This document shows positions 24,701 through 39,700 of a stretch of 64,000 nucleotides of DNA, piece by piece. Numbering within the stretch: position 1 is the stretch's first letter; every line of letters starts with the position of its first letter. The notes beneath the pieces were generated by a model. That model saw only the letters and a program-made list of their open reading frames with translations, ran no database searches and had not been told where the DNA came from. The translations under genes and the position numbers were made by a program. Source of the stretch: Lycocorax pyrrhopterus obiensis (Eukaryota; Chordata; Aves; Passeriformes; Paradisaeidae); contig JACSVZ010000007.1 in assembly GCA_014706295.1 (NCBI GenBank), positions 49,118,975-49,182,974 on the forward strand, in the 5' to 3' direction.

Positions 24701-27700
24701 TGGACTTCATAACTATTTTATAAAATCTATCTGTATTTCATGTGTGAAATATTAAATCTTGGATATAATGTCTGATAAAACATAAAAGGAAAATCACCTT
24801 CATTGCTGTCTGTTCAATTAAGTCTGTAGAATTATATAAATGATGAGTGATGTTGGCTTTTTTTTAAGACAGCAGAAACCAGTACACTTTTGTAACTTTG
24901 TTATTCTCAAGCTTAGATAAAATGTATCTTTATGGTTTACTAGTGGCTGTAAGTGAATTTCAGGACATTCACAATTCTGTGTTTTTTGTTGTAGGAAAGG
25001 GACAAATTCTACTTGACGCGTTGTGTTATATTGGAGTTACTGCAAGCACTCAAGTTAAAGTCACCCTTACCAGACATGAATCTGCTGCTATTGGTGCAGG
25101 TACAGGAGATTCTGATGTAGTTCTCATACTGATCCTGTCTTAGCCCCACTTCAGGAGTGGGGCAGAGGCAGAAGAACTAAGTCCAGCATGGTTACAGAAA
25201 GTACCAGCAATGTCAGGGAAACAAGAACTTTTTGAATCCAAATCCAATTGCATTTATATGCATTGGTGCATACACTTAGGCTCCTACATTAAAATTTAAG
25301 AAACTGAATTTGGAATCCAAATTTCACATAATTATAATGACCTGTGCATCATTGCTGATGTATTGAAGATCACAGAATATATCTTGAGTTGGAAGGGACC
25401 CATAAGGGTTGAGTCCATTGAGCTTTGTATCATGTTCCGATGGGGCAGCTGCCCCAGGTGCTGCCTTGTCTTCATATCCTAGCCTCAAACCCTGTCACCA
25501 GTTTGTGTGGGAAGGGCTGCTAGCTGATCATGGGCCACAACTCAGTTTCTGGCAGTAAGCTTGTCTGCAGTTCCTGAAGGCCATTTTCTTTTAACCCATA
25601 GTTTTCCAGTAAAGAATACATTGACAATATTTCTGCTGCTTTCATTCTGTGGAGTCAAGCTAGCTTTTTCATTGGAAAATATGAGGAAATAAGATACAGA
25701 CTTGTAAAAACTTCTGCCTCCAAGAAGGCAAGTGTGGCACAATTTGGCACCACAAGCCTGTCCCATGAAAACAATTTCTTGAAGTCCATCAAATGTAATC
25801 ACTGGTAGTGGGCTCTCATTGTTTAAAATGAGCTAACAGTGATATGTTAGGAACTTAAATTGACAAACTTAAAATTATAGGGGACCAGCATAACAGCACT
25901 CCATAAGGTTCAGGTGAGGTGTTTATTACATAGATCCCTCATAATGCTCCCAGCATCACAGCTCCATTCACTCTTTCCCATCCCATTATGGGTCAAAGCT
26001 TCATATAGCTTACTATGGACTCATTTACTTTTGAGTGCTGGTACATTACTCAGAGTAAGTAAGTGATTGCCAGTTGACAGAGAAATAATACTGATTAATG
26101 AAATTATACAGCAGTTAGGATAACTCTGAAAACAATTATTATGCCATCAATGTTGGGGAAAGAAGTTGGGAAGGGAAGAATAACACATGGGTTTTTTTCT
26201 TTTGATGGTAAAATGTTATTTTTAAAAATCCATTTTAAGTTAAAAAGCACAAGTTTGCCCTTTTTTAAAAATTATTATTAAACCCAAACTTCTTTTTTTC
26301 AGTCCCAGTAACTACCATCAAATAACAGCCACCAACCTCTTCCTGTCTTACAGCTGCAGTGATGCACCTTGATACTATGTGCATTCGTTTTTGTTGGCTT
26401 GAACTGACTTTTCCTGTATTACAGAATAAAGCAATTATTCTGCATTACTCCTATAGTTCAGTCTTGTGGCTACCCCAACACATGACAATCCCCTAGTCTA
26501 GTTGTACCTGAATTTCTCATTTGAGAATGCAAACAGACCATGTCAGTTTTGGCAGTGGGATTTAACTGATTAACACTTGTCCTTCATATTGGGTCAATTG
26601 CCTGAGAGACCCAGTAAGCAAAACTCTCTCTTACATTACCTCTATCTCATAAAGATAAAATGATAATTGCCTGGGTTTTCCTCCTAGCACTGTTCCCATA
26701 TGCTGTATTCACTTTGGGATGTATTCATACCTTACACAACAGCATCTAATGTGGATATAAATGTCTTTTATGATGTCTCTCTTTCAGAGGCTGATGAAGT
26801 GATTCATATTTCCTGCAATCCAAAGCAGCTAGCTTCTGTTTCTATACAGTCAATGGTGAAGAATAGGGGTTGTATTCAGACCATCTGCCATAGATGCCTA
26901 CAGGAGGCATGATGACAACTTCTCCCATTGACTGTGCAAATTGGCAGCTCTCAGTAGTATGTGGTCTGAATCATTCAACAGCCTCTGGAATTGCAGTACC
27001 CTAGTAACCACTAAGCCCATCTTCAGCACCACTGTAATTTAAGAGATCTACCAGTAGCATATGTATCTTATTTTTTAAATTTTCTCTGGTGCCATTAACA
27101 GAATGAAGGAATTGGTTCACCTCTTTAGCTCACAAAGCCACTACGATATTAATTCAGATTGTATGCTTTTGAATGAATAAAGCCATAGCAGAGTTAACAC
27201 AGCACCGAACGGAAATGGTTTTAATTTCCAACAGTCATGTCTCCATGGACATGTTAGCCTGTATGCAAGATTCTATACAGACAGTGCACACAGAATACAG
27301 AGATTCTGTCAAAATGTTCCAGATAACAAAGGAGCTAGGAGCACTTCAATTTAATGATAGATCAGTCGTGGGCTGACTAACAAAGGAGTTCCTAGAAAGG
27401 TACATTTGACACCCACGTTTATCCAGATTACATAGTGCCATCAGTGTCACTGGTGACATAAGACTAAGATGAGAGTTAACTTTATCCCACTTTACAAAGA
27501 ATGAGAATTTTAACCAGATCACTCCAATCTTTGCATAGGTGTCCTAGATGATAGAGGGTACAGAAATACTGTCTCCTTGATTTGTCCTAGCAAATGAAAG
27601 CCATCATGTACATGCTGCTGTTCCATGGGTTTCTGTAGGAACTGCTTCTTTACACAGCATGTTGTTTCCCAGTACTTTTCTCCTGCTCACATTTCATCAG

Positions 27701-30700
27701 CACACATCTTCAGGATTTCCATTGACTTCAAATTATACTTGTGTCTCTTTAGAATTTGCTTGTTCAGTCAGGCTCTAAGATTCAGTGTACCTGATCTGTT
27801 TTGTTGTAAATCTTGTGGAAGTGTAAGAGTAAATTCTAGGGCTGTAAAGGATATTTTGAAATACTTTCATGAAGAGCAGTCAGTCATTGAGAGTACTGCT
27901 TACATATACGCATTAGACAACTATAAAATACGGTAGTCAATATCTGTCTCAGTTTGTGAAAGTACCATGGTATCAATTAATTTTTAATAAGAAGGAAGAT
28001 TAATGCTTAGACCTTAGTTGACAGTTGTTTTCTGTCTGGTCTTTCTTAGAAAGTTACATTGCATCACTATGGACAAAAATTGCTCAAGTGCAAATACAAT
28101 GTTAGGACAAGAAGTTGTAGGAACAAACAAATCATCTGCAGGGTGTCCAATGCATTATTGAAGTTTATAATGATTAAATAACAGTATTAGCAAGTTTAAT
28201 GTATGAATGATGCAGACACTGGAGATTTTAGGTCAAGGGATTTGGAAATAAAAAGAAACAAGAAAAAAGCTAAAATAAAAGCATAAAAAAAGCAATGAGA
28301 GAGATTGTACTGTGATAAAATGACACTTACCATCTCTCAGAAACAGCTTCTTTATGTAGTATTGTGGCCTGTATTGTGCAGAAGTTATACCACACCATAA
28401 TAGCATGTTATCAACTTCAAAGCTGTTCATATAATTCATAATTGTAGCACTTTGGTGAACATGTTACAATATCACAGTGAAGAATATGGCATCCTGCCTT
28501 ACCATTCTCTGTCATGGTTTACTCTATAATGAAAGAGGAACATTTGATAAATGGAAGAAATAGCAATTATATATATTTTTTTCATAAATAAATCTGATTT
28601 GTTACACAATATTCTTCAAATTGTTCCTGCACAGCATATGTGTTAATTAAGCACATTAAAGTCAGATTTTTTTTCATTAAAAGTATCTCATTTATAATGG
28701 TGAGTTAAGTAGGTTGTTTATAAAGAAAGAGATCTCTGAAGGCAAATTACCATGAATAAAAGCAAGAAGAGATCTGAACTGATTTTAATGAAGTAATGAA
28801 TAAATTATTAGTGTCTTCAGGTTCCTCAAAAATAATTTAAAAATAACTTGTCTTTAATTTCTTCTTAGTTTGTTTGTGCAGATGCTGGAACAAAACTAGC
28901 TGAGTCAACAATCTTACATAAACAGATGATTGCCTCAATGCCGGGAGTAAGTACTGGACCAAAGTCCATTTCTTAGTTCTGTTGTTCTGATTTTTTAAAA
29001 AATACGTCTTATTCAGCTTGCTTTGCTTCATTTTAATGTTCTTTCCTTTTCATTTCTCCTCTGGCTGGCAAGATGTATTACAGGCAGAGGTTGAGATGCT
29101 TCATCCTTTTTATTAATGGTGGAAAAATTCTGAATTTGATGTTGCATCCCTTGCTTTCACTGATAACCTTTAGTCATGTAACTGACTTCAGTGGAGCCTG
29201 TGCTCTAAAAGACAAATCGAGATCTGCAATTCTCAGTGGGGAACAGACCAGCTGAATGCATCAAAAAATGGTAGCAGGGTGGAAAGCTACAAGCCATTAC
29301 CTCCGTTCTCACAAAAGATGATCTGATTAAAGAAGGGAGTTAATGGTATTTCTCTAGTAATGTATAGGTCATTCATCTATATCCTGTTGATGAGTGTAGC
29401 TGAATTACAAGTGCTCCTAATTGCCAGGGCACTGAATGTGCACCTGGTGAATATGGGAGGAAGTAACACAATGGGAGGTCTTGACTTGTGGCTGAGTACC
29501 CAAGCAGATGGAACAGGGTTAGCCAAGGTTTGCTTCACAAGCTGAGTGAGGAAAAATTATTTTCCTATGTGTGTGTCAGCTTTAGGGATGACTTAATAGG
29601 ATCTTTCCCGTGTATCTTCTGAAGTGTGTGATTTTTTTAAACGCCAATCTTTAATAATACCTTTCCTCCCAACAGGATATTTTAATTTATACTTGCTTTA
29701 AATAGACAGACTATCATTGGTGTTACAAGGTGTGATAGGAACATGATCATTTCAGAAGAAATCACAGAAAATTAGGCTGCCTACTGCTTGCATGAAACAG
29801 AATAGGTGGTTGGAGAGAAGTCGTGTGCAACTGAGCATTTATTTTCAGAGACTGGAGTGTGGCATCTTTCATAATTCTGTTATTCAATATTCTAGAAGCC
29901 AGGTCGAATCCTTAGTGCACATAAACTGCATGGAGGATATACTGACAGGGTTCCCAATGACCATATTTTACTGTTTCTTATTCCGTCACGAGAACTGACA
30001 GGAACAACTATTGAAAAGCCAGAAGGTGGCATAGTTCAACACTGTGTAGATTGATATTAACATACAAAAATGAGGAGTGGCCAGGTCAGTTGTTTAAATA
30101 TAGAATGCTAGCAGTTTTTCAAATTTCAGCCACTAAAACTCAACTGTAGCTTAATAATTTTGTGATCAAAACTATATCTGGTTCATTTGTATACTCACAT
30201 AGGATAATGAGCTTCTATGCTTCAAAGTGTAGGTAACTAAAAAGAGGTCAAAGAACAGTAGTTTTATTCTGTAAATGTTACTGCAATGTTTTGCCCTGAG
30301 CCTGGGACTTTGGATAAAGTAGATTTTGGTGACTTCAAAAAGATATCTGATTTAATAATATGATCATTTAGCCTCAAAAGTTAAGCATTTCTTTTACTTG
30401 GCTCCTAAGAATGACACCTCCATAGTTCCCCTTGGATTCAGCTAGCATTATCTTCACCTCAGACTATTAACATATAAACAGAGGTTTATGTGATACCTAG
30501 TGGGTCAGTCATATCACCTTCGGAAAGCTTCCCTGCAGGGTTCTCTGGTCTGTTCAAAGCCCTTATTTAATCTGACAGCTTTGTTCTGTTGACTGTTTTA
30601 CGCACCTCAGGCACATCTTGTGCTAGCTGAGGGCCAGATTCACATTTGTCACCGTTCTAGGAAAAGGATTATGAAAATTTGTACTGTCCGAATACAGCAA

Positions 30701-33700
30701 GCATCACATTGAGTCCTTTTGTTTTTTCCTTTGAGGTTGTTTTTGCTCTGGCACAGATGGCTTCTTAATAAGCTTATACCTTTATGAGGTAATTGGAGCA
30801 CTTAATAGCTTAAGTGCCATTAAGGTGCTGTATTTTGAATGTTTTTTCTTCAGGAATAGACAAGAAATATTCATTAGTTTTTGCAAAAAGGAGAAAACAC
30901 AATACATTTCAGTGATGTTCATTTTAGTGATGTTTACACATAAAATACCTGAAGCCAGTTATTTAAACTGTTTTTCCATTGTGATTAATGTGAATATAAG
31001 GGCATCTGTGCCTGTGACTGAATTTTGTTTTCTTTGATTGTAACTGATTGGTTCCAATTGCAGAAATGCTCGGCTGCTTGAAAAACTGAGTTGTTCAATT
31101 CTCATTGAGTTTTACTTTGATTCTGGACCACTGTAAATTTCAGGATGACATGACAAGAATATTCTTGAAAGTTTCATCAGTTAATCTTTTATTGCTGTGA
31201 CAGATAAGAGTATTTTATGACGCATGAAGAAACTACAGCAGCTGGGCTATCTTCTTACACTGTAATCAGATAAGAGGACATAATACAGTGAGAAGAACAA
31301 CATCAAAGAATACCTATTCCTAATTATTCTAACTAAAAAGTAAAATAAAGAATTTGAGACAGACCAATTGTATTCTTTTGAAGCAAAACCTGGTACTTAA
31401 ATTTATTTCTTTTATGTTTTAGTGTGGAACAGCAGCAATGGAATGCATGAGGCAGTATGTTGGGGAAGTGCTGGATTTCATTGCAGATATGCATACCTTA
31501 ACCAAATTGAAGGTTGGTTCTGAGCATGCATTGATCTAAAGTATATGAGTTTTTTAACAAAAATATGTTTTCTGTAAGGAACCTGCCTGGGAGACACGGT
31601 AGGAAGTGTTTGAGGATGACTGACAGTTTTTTTTTTCTTTCTCTTTTAAAAAATTGTTAGTACTGTTATAGATTAAAGACCTCTGTGGCAGCAGTAAAAA
31701 GTAGCTTATGTGGTGTTGAAATGGAGGCTAATTCAAATATCGTGAGCACACAATAAAAATGCAGGCTTGATTTTTCTGAAATGTTGATGGTAAGCAAATG
31801 TCATACCAAAGTCACTGTGAGAAGTAGTCGTGTTTAATATAACCCAGGGAAGCATAAAACTCCTTGCCTGTACAAGTAAGTACACTCTTGTGTGGGAAAC
31901 CTGTGTCTCTTATATACACAGACAAATTAATTGGAAGTTCAAAGGTAATTAAAATGCAGTAATTGGCCTAAGAAAAAGGGGTGTCCTTTTTCTAATGGAT
32001 GCTGTTGTTTTTATTGTCAGGTTATATTCTGTTGAGGTGGGGAAAAACCAAATAACTCTTACCTCTGTCATCCAAACTGCATTTTGGTTTCTTAATATTA
32101 GTTGGATGACAAATTGTTAAAGGAGTGATAGGAAAATGCTTCTGTTAACCTAAAATATTTTATTTAGGAATGCATTTCATAAAAAGATCCTAGCTGATCA
32201 AAACCTAGAATTCCTGTTTCATGGAGGAACTTCATGTTCCTATTAAATTTCCTACAGAATGGAAATTCTCAAAGACATTTTGAAAAATAAATAGCCTAAG
32301 TAACAGTGCTGCTCTGAATTTTATTTATGAAGCAATGAGATGAGAATTTTTACCCTACTAGTTTCTCACACACTCACTTGTTCACTGTCCCCCTGGCCCC
32401 TCCACCCCACCTTGTGCCCCAGAGGGGACACCTTATTGCAGGTTAATAATACTTACCACAAAGGAAGAAGAATCCCAGCTAAACTGAAACTTGTATCTTG
32501 AAACTCACTGTAACTGTATTGTACTGGATAAAATATCCCTTTTCTTAGGTTCTCACCCTCTTTGCCATGGATTTCTTTGAATTAAAAAAAATAGTCTAAG
32601 GGAAGTAGCCTGTTATGCTGGAGTAGAAATTTACTTCAAAGCACAAAGTAATTAATCGTTGTAAGTTGAATTGGATTGCCTTCCCACTCTATCCTCTTAA
32701 GTTATTCACCCATTTCTCTTAAAGTTCAGAACTGCTTTCAGAATAGGTAGGCAAATGAATCATAAATGAGGCAAGAGATACATCAGGTTCACTAGTTCCA
32801 CAGGAAAAAAAATGAGCTTATCTGAAACCAGGAATAGGGAAAATTTGTTTATAAATACTTGCAGGTATCCTCACTCCTGTGTAAAATGTTTCTGTAGAAA
32901 ACTTTGTCATTTGGACTTCCTTCCTTCTGCCCATCTCCTTTGAGCTGTAGTCTGATTTTTAGAGTTGTTCTTACAGACCTGAAGTCTGATAAGAAGATTA
33001 CTTCTTATGCTCAGTGGAACTATTTATTTTTAAAAATTTTGTGAATGGGTATAGGTAGAACATGAACTAAAATTTTACCCACTTTTTCACTTTCATGTTT
33101 TGAAATTCAACAAGAAGCTTCCCAAATGAGTCATCTGGCCATTTAAAACTAAGTCAGAAATTTCATGTTGTTTTGATTTAGCCATGTAATACAGGAATCT
33201 GAGGACAAAATTAGCATAATAGGAGAGTCAAATATGACCATAATTTTATGTATTGTAAAGAATAAGCTTTTCCATCTTATAAAATTAAAAGGCAGTTTTT
33301 ATTTAACCAGAAATTATTGAACTACTTACTCTGCGGTTTCAACATATTTGAGAAAATATTTGTAACCATTTCTAAGTTTACAAATAGTCAGAACTTAAAA
33401 AAAATTCACAGCATTTAGAGTCAAATTCTTGCAAGCTCATTTAATATATTCACGTACATTGCTTGGGTTTCATTAACAGCAGTGTCACTCACTAGAAAAT
33501 GAGTCCTAAGATCATCCAGTTGTACAGTTTCTTATGACAAGTGTGTATTATCAACAGCATCTGGGGTTGATAGCTAGCAAAGAATGCTATATGATTTGTA
33601 TGACCAGTAACAATCCCAACAGCAGAAGTTTAGTGTTGGTTTCCAAATTTGGAAGTATCTACTCTCTGTAGGAATTCAGTGAACAGAAATAGTTAAAGTT

Positions 33701-36700
33701 GTTTATTTATACCTAATGTCATCTTTTGTGTGTCCAAGAATAATTTCTGTGGAAGAGGCTAATTATTTTCAGTCCTGTGTATTAGCAACTACTGCATTAT
33801 AAAAAAGGTATAAATGTTAATTCTCAAGATAATCACATTTCAGTGTACTGTTTCTGTTCAGTTTATTATGGTTTTTTTTCTCTTTGGGATAACATTTTAA
33901 TTGGTAAAGTTTGGCAGGATTTTATTTTGAAAATTCCACAATTTTTGAAGATTTATAATGTATTTACCTGCAAAACTGTCTATCCTTTTTACCTGTCTAT
34001 ATAACAAAGTCATTAGATATTCATGCTGGTACATAGCATGAGTTTCATGGTTTCTCTTGAAACAGGCTTTAAGTAAGTGCAGTTTGAGAGTGTAAGTTTC
34101 TGGGGTCAGATACTTATCTGTTACAGAAATATTGTTAGTTCACTGATTTTTATCCTGTTATGATAATTGAATAACTGATGACCTGATTTCTTGTGCGAAG
34201 CATATGGCTCTGCTTTTAAGCAAGCAACTGCAGTCAGCGTGTGTTCTGTTATAGTCTAATACCAGAAGGTAATGCAAAGTTAGCTTAATAGAAATGCAGA
34301 AGTATCTCAAGAAGCACCAATGAAACATCCCTTAAAGCTGGCAAAGCAGGATAATAAATTATATTTTCAGGCATAAATATTTGCGTGTTTCTTGGTAAGA
34401 GGTTTGGCCCTTTTTATTGCCAGAGCTTGAAAGCATTTGTAACTGAATAGTGCAATACAGCTGAATAGTGCAATATAGTGCTGGTGAATAAGTGAGAGCT
34501 TCTTTCTGAACATGTAAATGGAATATTGCACATGGAAGGCATTTCCTGCCCAGATGCTGTCTTGTTAAATGGTTAGATTCTTTTGTTTTCACCTAGGCTC
34601 TCTGGATGTGCAAGCATTAGTTTATCTTTATGAGCTGTTGAGTTTTCTGATACAAAAGCTGCCTGTACATTTTGCCCAATTTATATTTTGTCTGGCCTCT
34701 TGAAATTTTGGCCCTCTGTGGAAAGGTCTGCATCATACAGGTGTTACTAATACAGGGACTGGAGAATTTTTTAAAATCTATTTCTCAGTTTTGTTCTGCA
34801 GACACAGTTAGAGATCCTGAGAAGAAATTGAAGGGGAGTGAAATAGAATATGCTGGTTTTTGGAGGAACTTAGTTCAAGCAAAATACTCTTTTTGGGTAG
34901 GAAATCAGATCTTTGCCTTGCAGAGTCACATGAAGACTTGTTCTCAACCACTGCATGAAGACACATTTGGTGGACATCTGAAAGTTGGTTTAGCTCAGAT
35001 TGCTGCCATGGAAATCACCCGGGGAAACCACAGGGACAACAAAGCTGTGATCCGATATTTGCCTTGGCTTTACCATCCTCCTTCGGCAATGCAACAAGGG
35101 TGAGAACGCTTTTCCACAAAAAGGAATACTAAAATGAGTTAGAAATCATCACAAAATTATGTTCTTATTGCCAGATTCAATAGATAAGACCCACAGTAGG
35201 GAATGGTGGCAGTGGGACGTTGAAACAGCTGCTCAGCAGTTCCGGGATCCTTAACTGAGGAATTTGTCGATGTAACATTTAAAGTACATGCCAAAGGGAC
35301 AGTGGAGGTAACTCCAGGGGCTTGACTGGAGTAACGCTGGAAATTAACTTGATTCTTGGTCTAGATGAAGACAGTGAAAAGCACAGAGGCACTTGATCAG
35401 TCCTAGAACTACAGAAAATATTCTGCGAATTGTAGAAAATACAATGGGAAATGGCCTTTGAAATTATGGAGTACAAATGAGTGAGAACTTTAAGTGTAGG
35501 CCTACTGATGTGATGATAAAGTTAGATGAGAGAAATCCTGCTCAAGACATGTTTTCTGTCCCTTTTCCCTGTGAGAAATCCCTTGTGTTACAGTGATAAC
35601 AAATGAGATGTTCTGAGTGTAGGCAATTGGACTTTGTTTCAACAAACCTGTGTCCTTGTCCCAGCTTTGTCCCAAATTACCTATCCAGGATTCTGGGCAC
35701 TAAGCTGCTTAGGCTCCAGTCCTTTAGATACATCTGCATGTGCATTTAAGTGGAGCATATCTGCTTTTGGAAATATGGAGTGCTTATCTCCTATCTTATC
35801 TCCTATCTGCACTTTAGTTTCTTACATGTTAAAAAAGGAACACATGTTCTGAATTGAAGATAATGAATTACTTTAAGATACTATAGGGTCTTGAGGAAGA
35901 GCATTTTGTCAGAGTTTATTAAAAATCAAAAATTAGTGGCATGCCTCTTGTGTAATATGAGTCTTTGACAATGATGTCAAATTACAAACTAAAACTAGGA
36001 GTGAGAGTAGCCTAGTAAATAGTGATTTATTGATGGAAAAACAATTACTTTTTTCCTGTGCCTCTGAATTCAAATGAGTATTTACCCAGAGCTTGGAAGC
36101 GGCAAAAGGACAGACAAGATGTCACCAGTAAAGGGCTCTTCCTTTTTAGATTATATAAGCACACTGCTTTGCAATTAGACATTGCACTAGATGGTGGACA
36201 AATACTTAAGTGTCGCAACAAAGCATAGTCCCTGCCCTCAAAAACACAATCCAAATGTGCAAAGAGAGGCTGAAGAACACAGAAATTAACTCTGCTTTAC
36301 CAATGGAGAAGTGGAACACAGTGGAGGTAAGGCAGCTGAGTGGTGTCCAGGGGAGCTGAGAGGAGCGTTTCCGCTTGGGCAATCCTTCCCATCTGATGAT
36401 ATCTGTGTAAAACATCATTGTATATGGAAGCAATGAAGCTGTGAATGCTTTAACCTTTTATAGAAACTGTTTCTTAGACCCACCAAATATGTTCTATTGG
36501 ACTTGTATATGGTACGTCAAGGCCGCTAAGTTCTGTGTGGTTGGAATCTTCTCACAAGCTGTACCAATGATCTCTGTCTCCAGCACACTGAGACTGCATC
36601 TGCCTAATGTGCATAAGGAGACTCCATATTTTGGGGAAAGCCAGAAAACTTAGTATCATTGTAAAATCTGCTCTTTCTTGACAGGCCCAAAGAGTTCATA

Positions 36701-39700
36701 GAATGTGTCTCACACATTCGTTTGCTGTCCTGGCTACTTCTGGGGTCTCTGACACACAATGTTGTCTGTCCAAATTCTCCATCATCTTGCATGCCTATTC
36801 CACTGGATGCAGGTTCACAAATTGCTGACCACCTTATTGTTATTCTCATTGGGTTTCCAGAGCAATCAAAGGTAAGGGATTATGTGTTTTAAGTAGAGAT
36901 GTGTTATGTATTGGCCTTATTGCAAACATTTATTTTTGGTAAGAAAAAAGGAGGGATAAAACCTTAATAAAATCCAGGGCCTAGGGAAAGAAATCTCTGT
37001 ACAGTTTTTCTTACATGCATAGAAAACTGATGAAATCAGTACAGTTAATGAGGTTCAGCTATTTCAAAATGTCTGAACGCAGGAGTGAGGAAAGAAAAAT
37101 TGAGTTCCAAATGGAACCTTTAGCAATGACAGTCTCTGTAGCAAATCTTTCAGAAAGTTATTTATTCTAGTTGTATATTTGCATGGATAGCATGTAAATA
37201 ATTTTATGATCAAAATAATTACAAACAGTGATGATTCAAGCACAAATTTTTTCTTAAGGTGTTCAGGACCAGAGGAGTTATTACAGATTGTAAGACATTT
37301 GTGACAGTAGTTTAACACAAATATAGCAGCAGTCTTTGACACCAACCAGGGTTTTATTAGTGACAGAAGCAGAATGATCACACATTTGTCTTATACATAA
37401 AATCCTCCTTTCTTTCCCTTCACCCAGCCAGGACACTGGTGCTTCCCATTCATTTCTTTGGCCTTTTTTTGCTCTTTCAAATACCTCTTTTCAGTTACCA
37501 AGCAACCATTGCGATGTTTGGTGCAGTCATACTGCCACAGAGCAGGAATCCCTCTTGCACTTGCAAACTGAGAAAACATCTCTGACCAGAAGCATCCTTC
37601 TTGTAATGAGGTAGTTAATGTCCAGCAGTCCTGGAGGCTCAGACACTGTGATATATAACAAGGATTAGCAAAGAGCCGTGCACGAGTATGCAAAATGAAT
37701 TCTCTTTCCTTGGCCATTTCCTTGTGACTATGAGCAGTCCCAGCAAAGCAGAAATGGATTACAGATTAACAGAACAGATGTAAGACCATGTATTTTGTAT
37801 GATAACTGTCCTTTCAGGTGATCAGAATCTGAATTACTTACTCCAACAGCATTTCTGAAATGGAGTCACATGCTCCAGAGCCTCCATGCCCTCCACAGAT
37901 TGCAGTGGAGATTTCCATTAAGAAATTTTCAGAAATAGTCCTGAATTTTCAGAAATAGTCCTGTTTTGCAAAACTAACCTTCTTTTAAAGGGACTGACCT
38001 TAGTGCCATGCACTTAGACGGCATGGGAGCATGTTTGCAAATGCAGTTTTTGGTCTGTAAATATAAACCCATTTTTTAAACATGGAGAGGATGTTATCAA
38101 GTGTACTTGACTTACTAGTTCCTAATGGGAGGAAAATATGGGAAAAACTGCACGGTGGGACACGTGACAGGGGATGAAAGCCTCTGCACTATATCCCAAT
38201 ACACTTATGTAAATAAACATTTTCTTTTATTTTCTGTTTCTACAGACATCTGTTCTGCACATGTGTTCCCTGTTCCATGCATTTATATTTGCTCAGCTCT
38301 GGACAGTGTATTGTGAACAAACTGCAGTAGCTCCGACAGTCCAGAATCAGAACGAATTTAGCTTTACAGCAATCCTCACAGCCCTGGAGTTCTGGAGCCG
38401 AGTGACACCGAGCATCCTCCAGCTAATGGCACATAACAAAGTGGTGAGTCAGGTGCTGCAGACAGATTTAGTACAGATTAAACTCAGAGGAGGCTTGGCT
38501 CTCTTTCAGTGGAATACAACAGACTATGAATAACATCATAAAGTGACTTTGATGCTTTTGAGAAATTAAAGGGATAGCTAATTAGTAGTGGTTTAATCTC
38601 ACAGTGGGCCTGAAACCGGATCTAGCCGGAATCTGCCTGAAACAGCATTAAGAGCTTGAGTTCGCTGCGTGTTGGATTAAGAGCTCCTTGCATTACGTCC
38701 CAATTTATGTATGTTCCTGCTCTTAACTGTGGTCTGTTGTTTTATCTGACTCTGCCTTACAGCAGAAATGAACTGTCCTAGGATAATTCTGTGAATATCC
38801 ATTTGATTATTTTTTACTATGTGATGGTGAAAAATTACACAACTGCTGACAATTGGCCATCCATAATTCACTGGTTACTTATCAGAAATAAGCTACATAA
38901 ATATCTCTTGAAACATTTTTGAGTAGTCAATGACCAGAAGGAGGCATGTCTAGAGATAAGATTTAAAAGGGAAGTGTTCACTCTGTCCAGAAATTGTCCA
39001 TACCATTTGTTTGGAAATAACCTTTAAACATTTGTTTATCCCAACTACTCTCTTCTGTTGGAGCAACTTTGTACAATAAGAACTCAGAGGGTTCCAGCAG
39101 CCCTCTCATATCTGCTCTTTGCTTACCCTTGACTAATGATTCTCTGCACCTGCAGGCTTAGGGTTAAGAGCTTGTTTCTGATGGGCAAGACCTATTGTGT
39201 TTCCCACATCCCAGACAGTCACGACAGGTCAAAACTTTTTAACTGAGATGTTCACTAGTAGCTCTGGCTCTGGAGAGCCCGATGTTAGCTTTGAGTGGGA
39301 AACATTTTTATACATGGCCCCTTACTCTTAAGTCAGGTGCTCTTAAGGTTTGGGTTTTTACGTTTTGATGTTATCAAGCTTTTCATTTTTGGCTTGTTTG
39401 GATTTTCTTTTTTCTTTTTTAAATGCAGACCTGTTATGTGTATGGAAATTGTTTTATATAGTTCCCCTTTCCCCATGTGAAATGCCTTCCATCCCAGGCA
39501 GGTATGGACCTTGCCCTTTTAATTGTAATTTCCTGGGCTGCACTTGAAAGTCTCAACCAGTTACTGTTTCCTGTGTCTTGTCCCTATCAGGCAAGGACCA
39601 CCCATAGCTGTCTTTAGATGATATTTTAGCCTCTGACATCTAGCAGGGTCTCTGTGGTTCACAAGCCATTGCTGGGAACAGTAGTTCAGGAAGCTTCATT

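Larger units (their letters stand above)
19505..24994 (+). other. UNC79: UNC79 intron (window exons 11-12)
   Basis: The largest intron in the window (5.5 kb). It contains two strong inverted repeats (19941-19980 and 22226-22250). No repeat family or second gene is recognised; the - strand open frame at 22366-22794 (142 codons) has no family resemblance. Confidence 0.75.

Noticed and set aside
24898..25143. 81-codon + strand open frame over window exon 12
   Set aside because: A shadow in another frame. ERDKFYLTRCVILELL is the conserved UNC79 reading.
29890..29915. T-arm-like phrase aggtcgaatcctt
   Set aside because: One base short of a tRNA T-loop and no matching acceptor, D or anticodon arms nearby.
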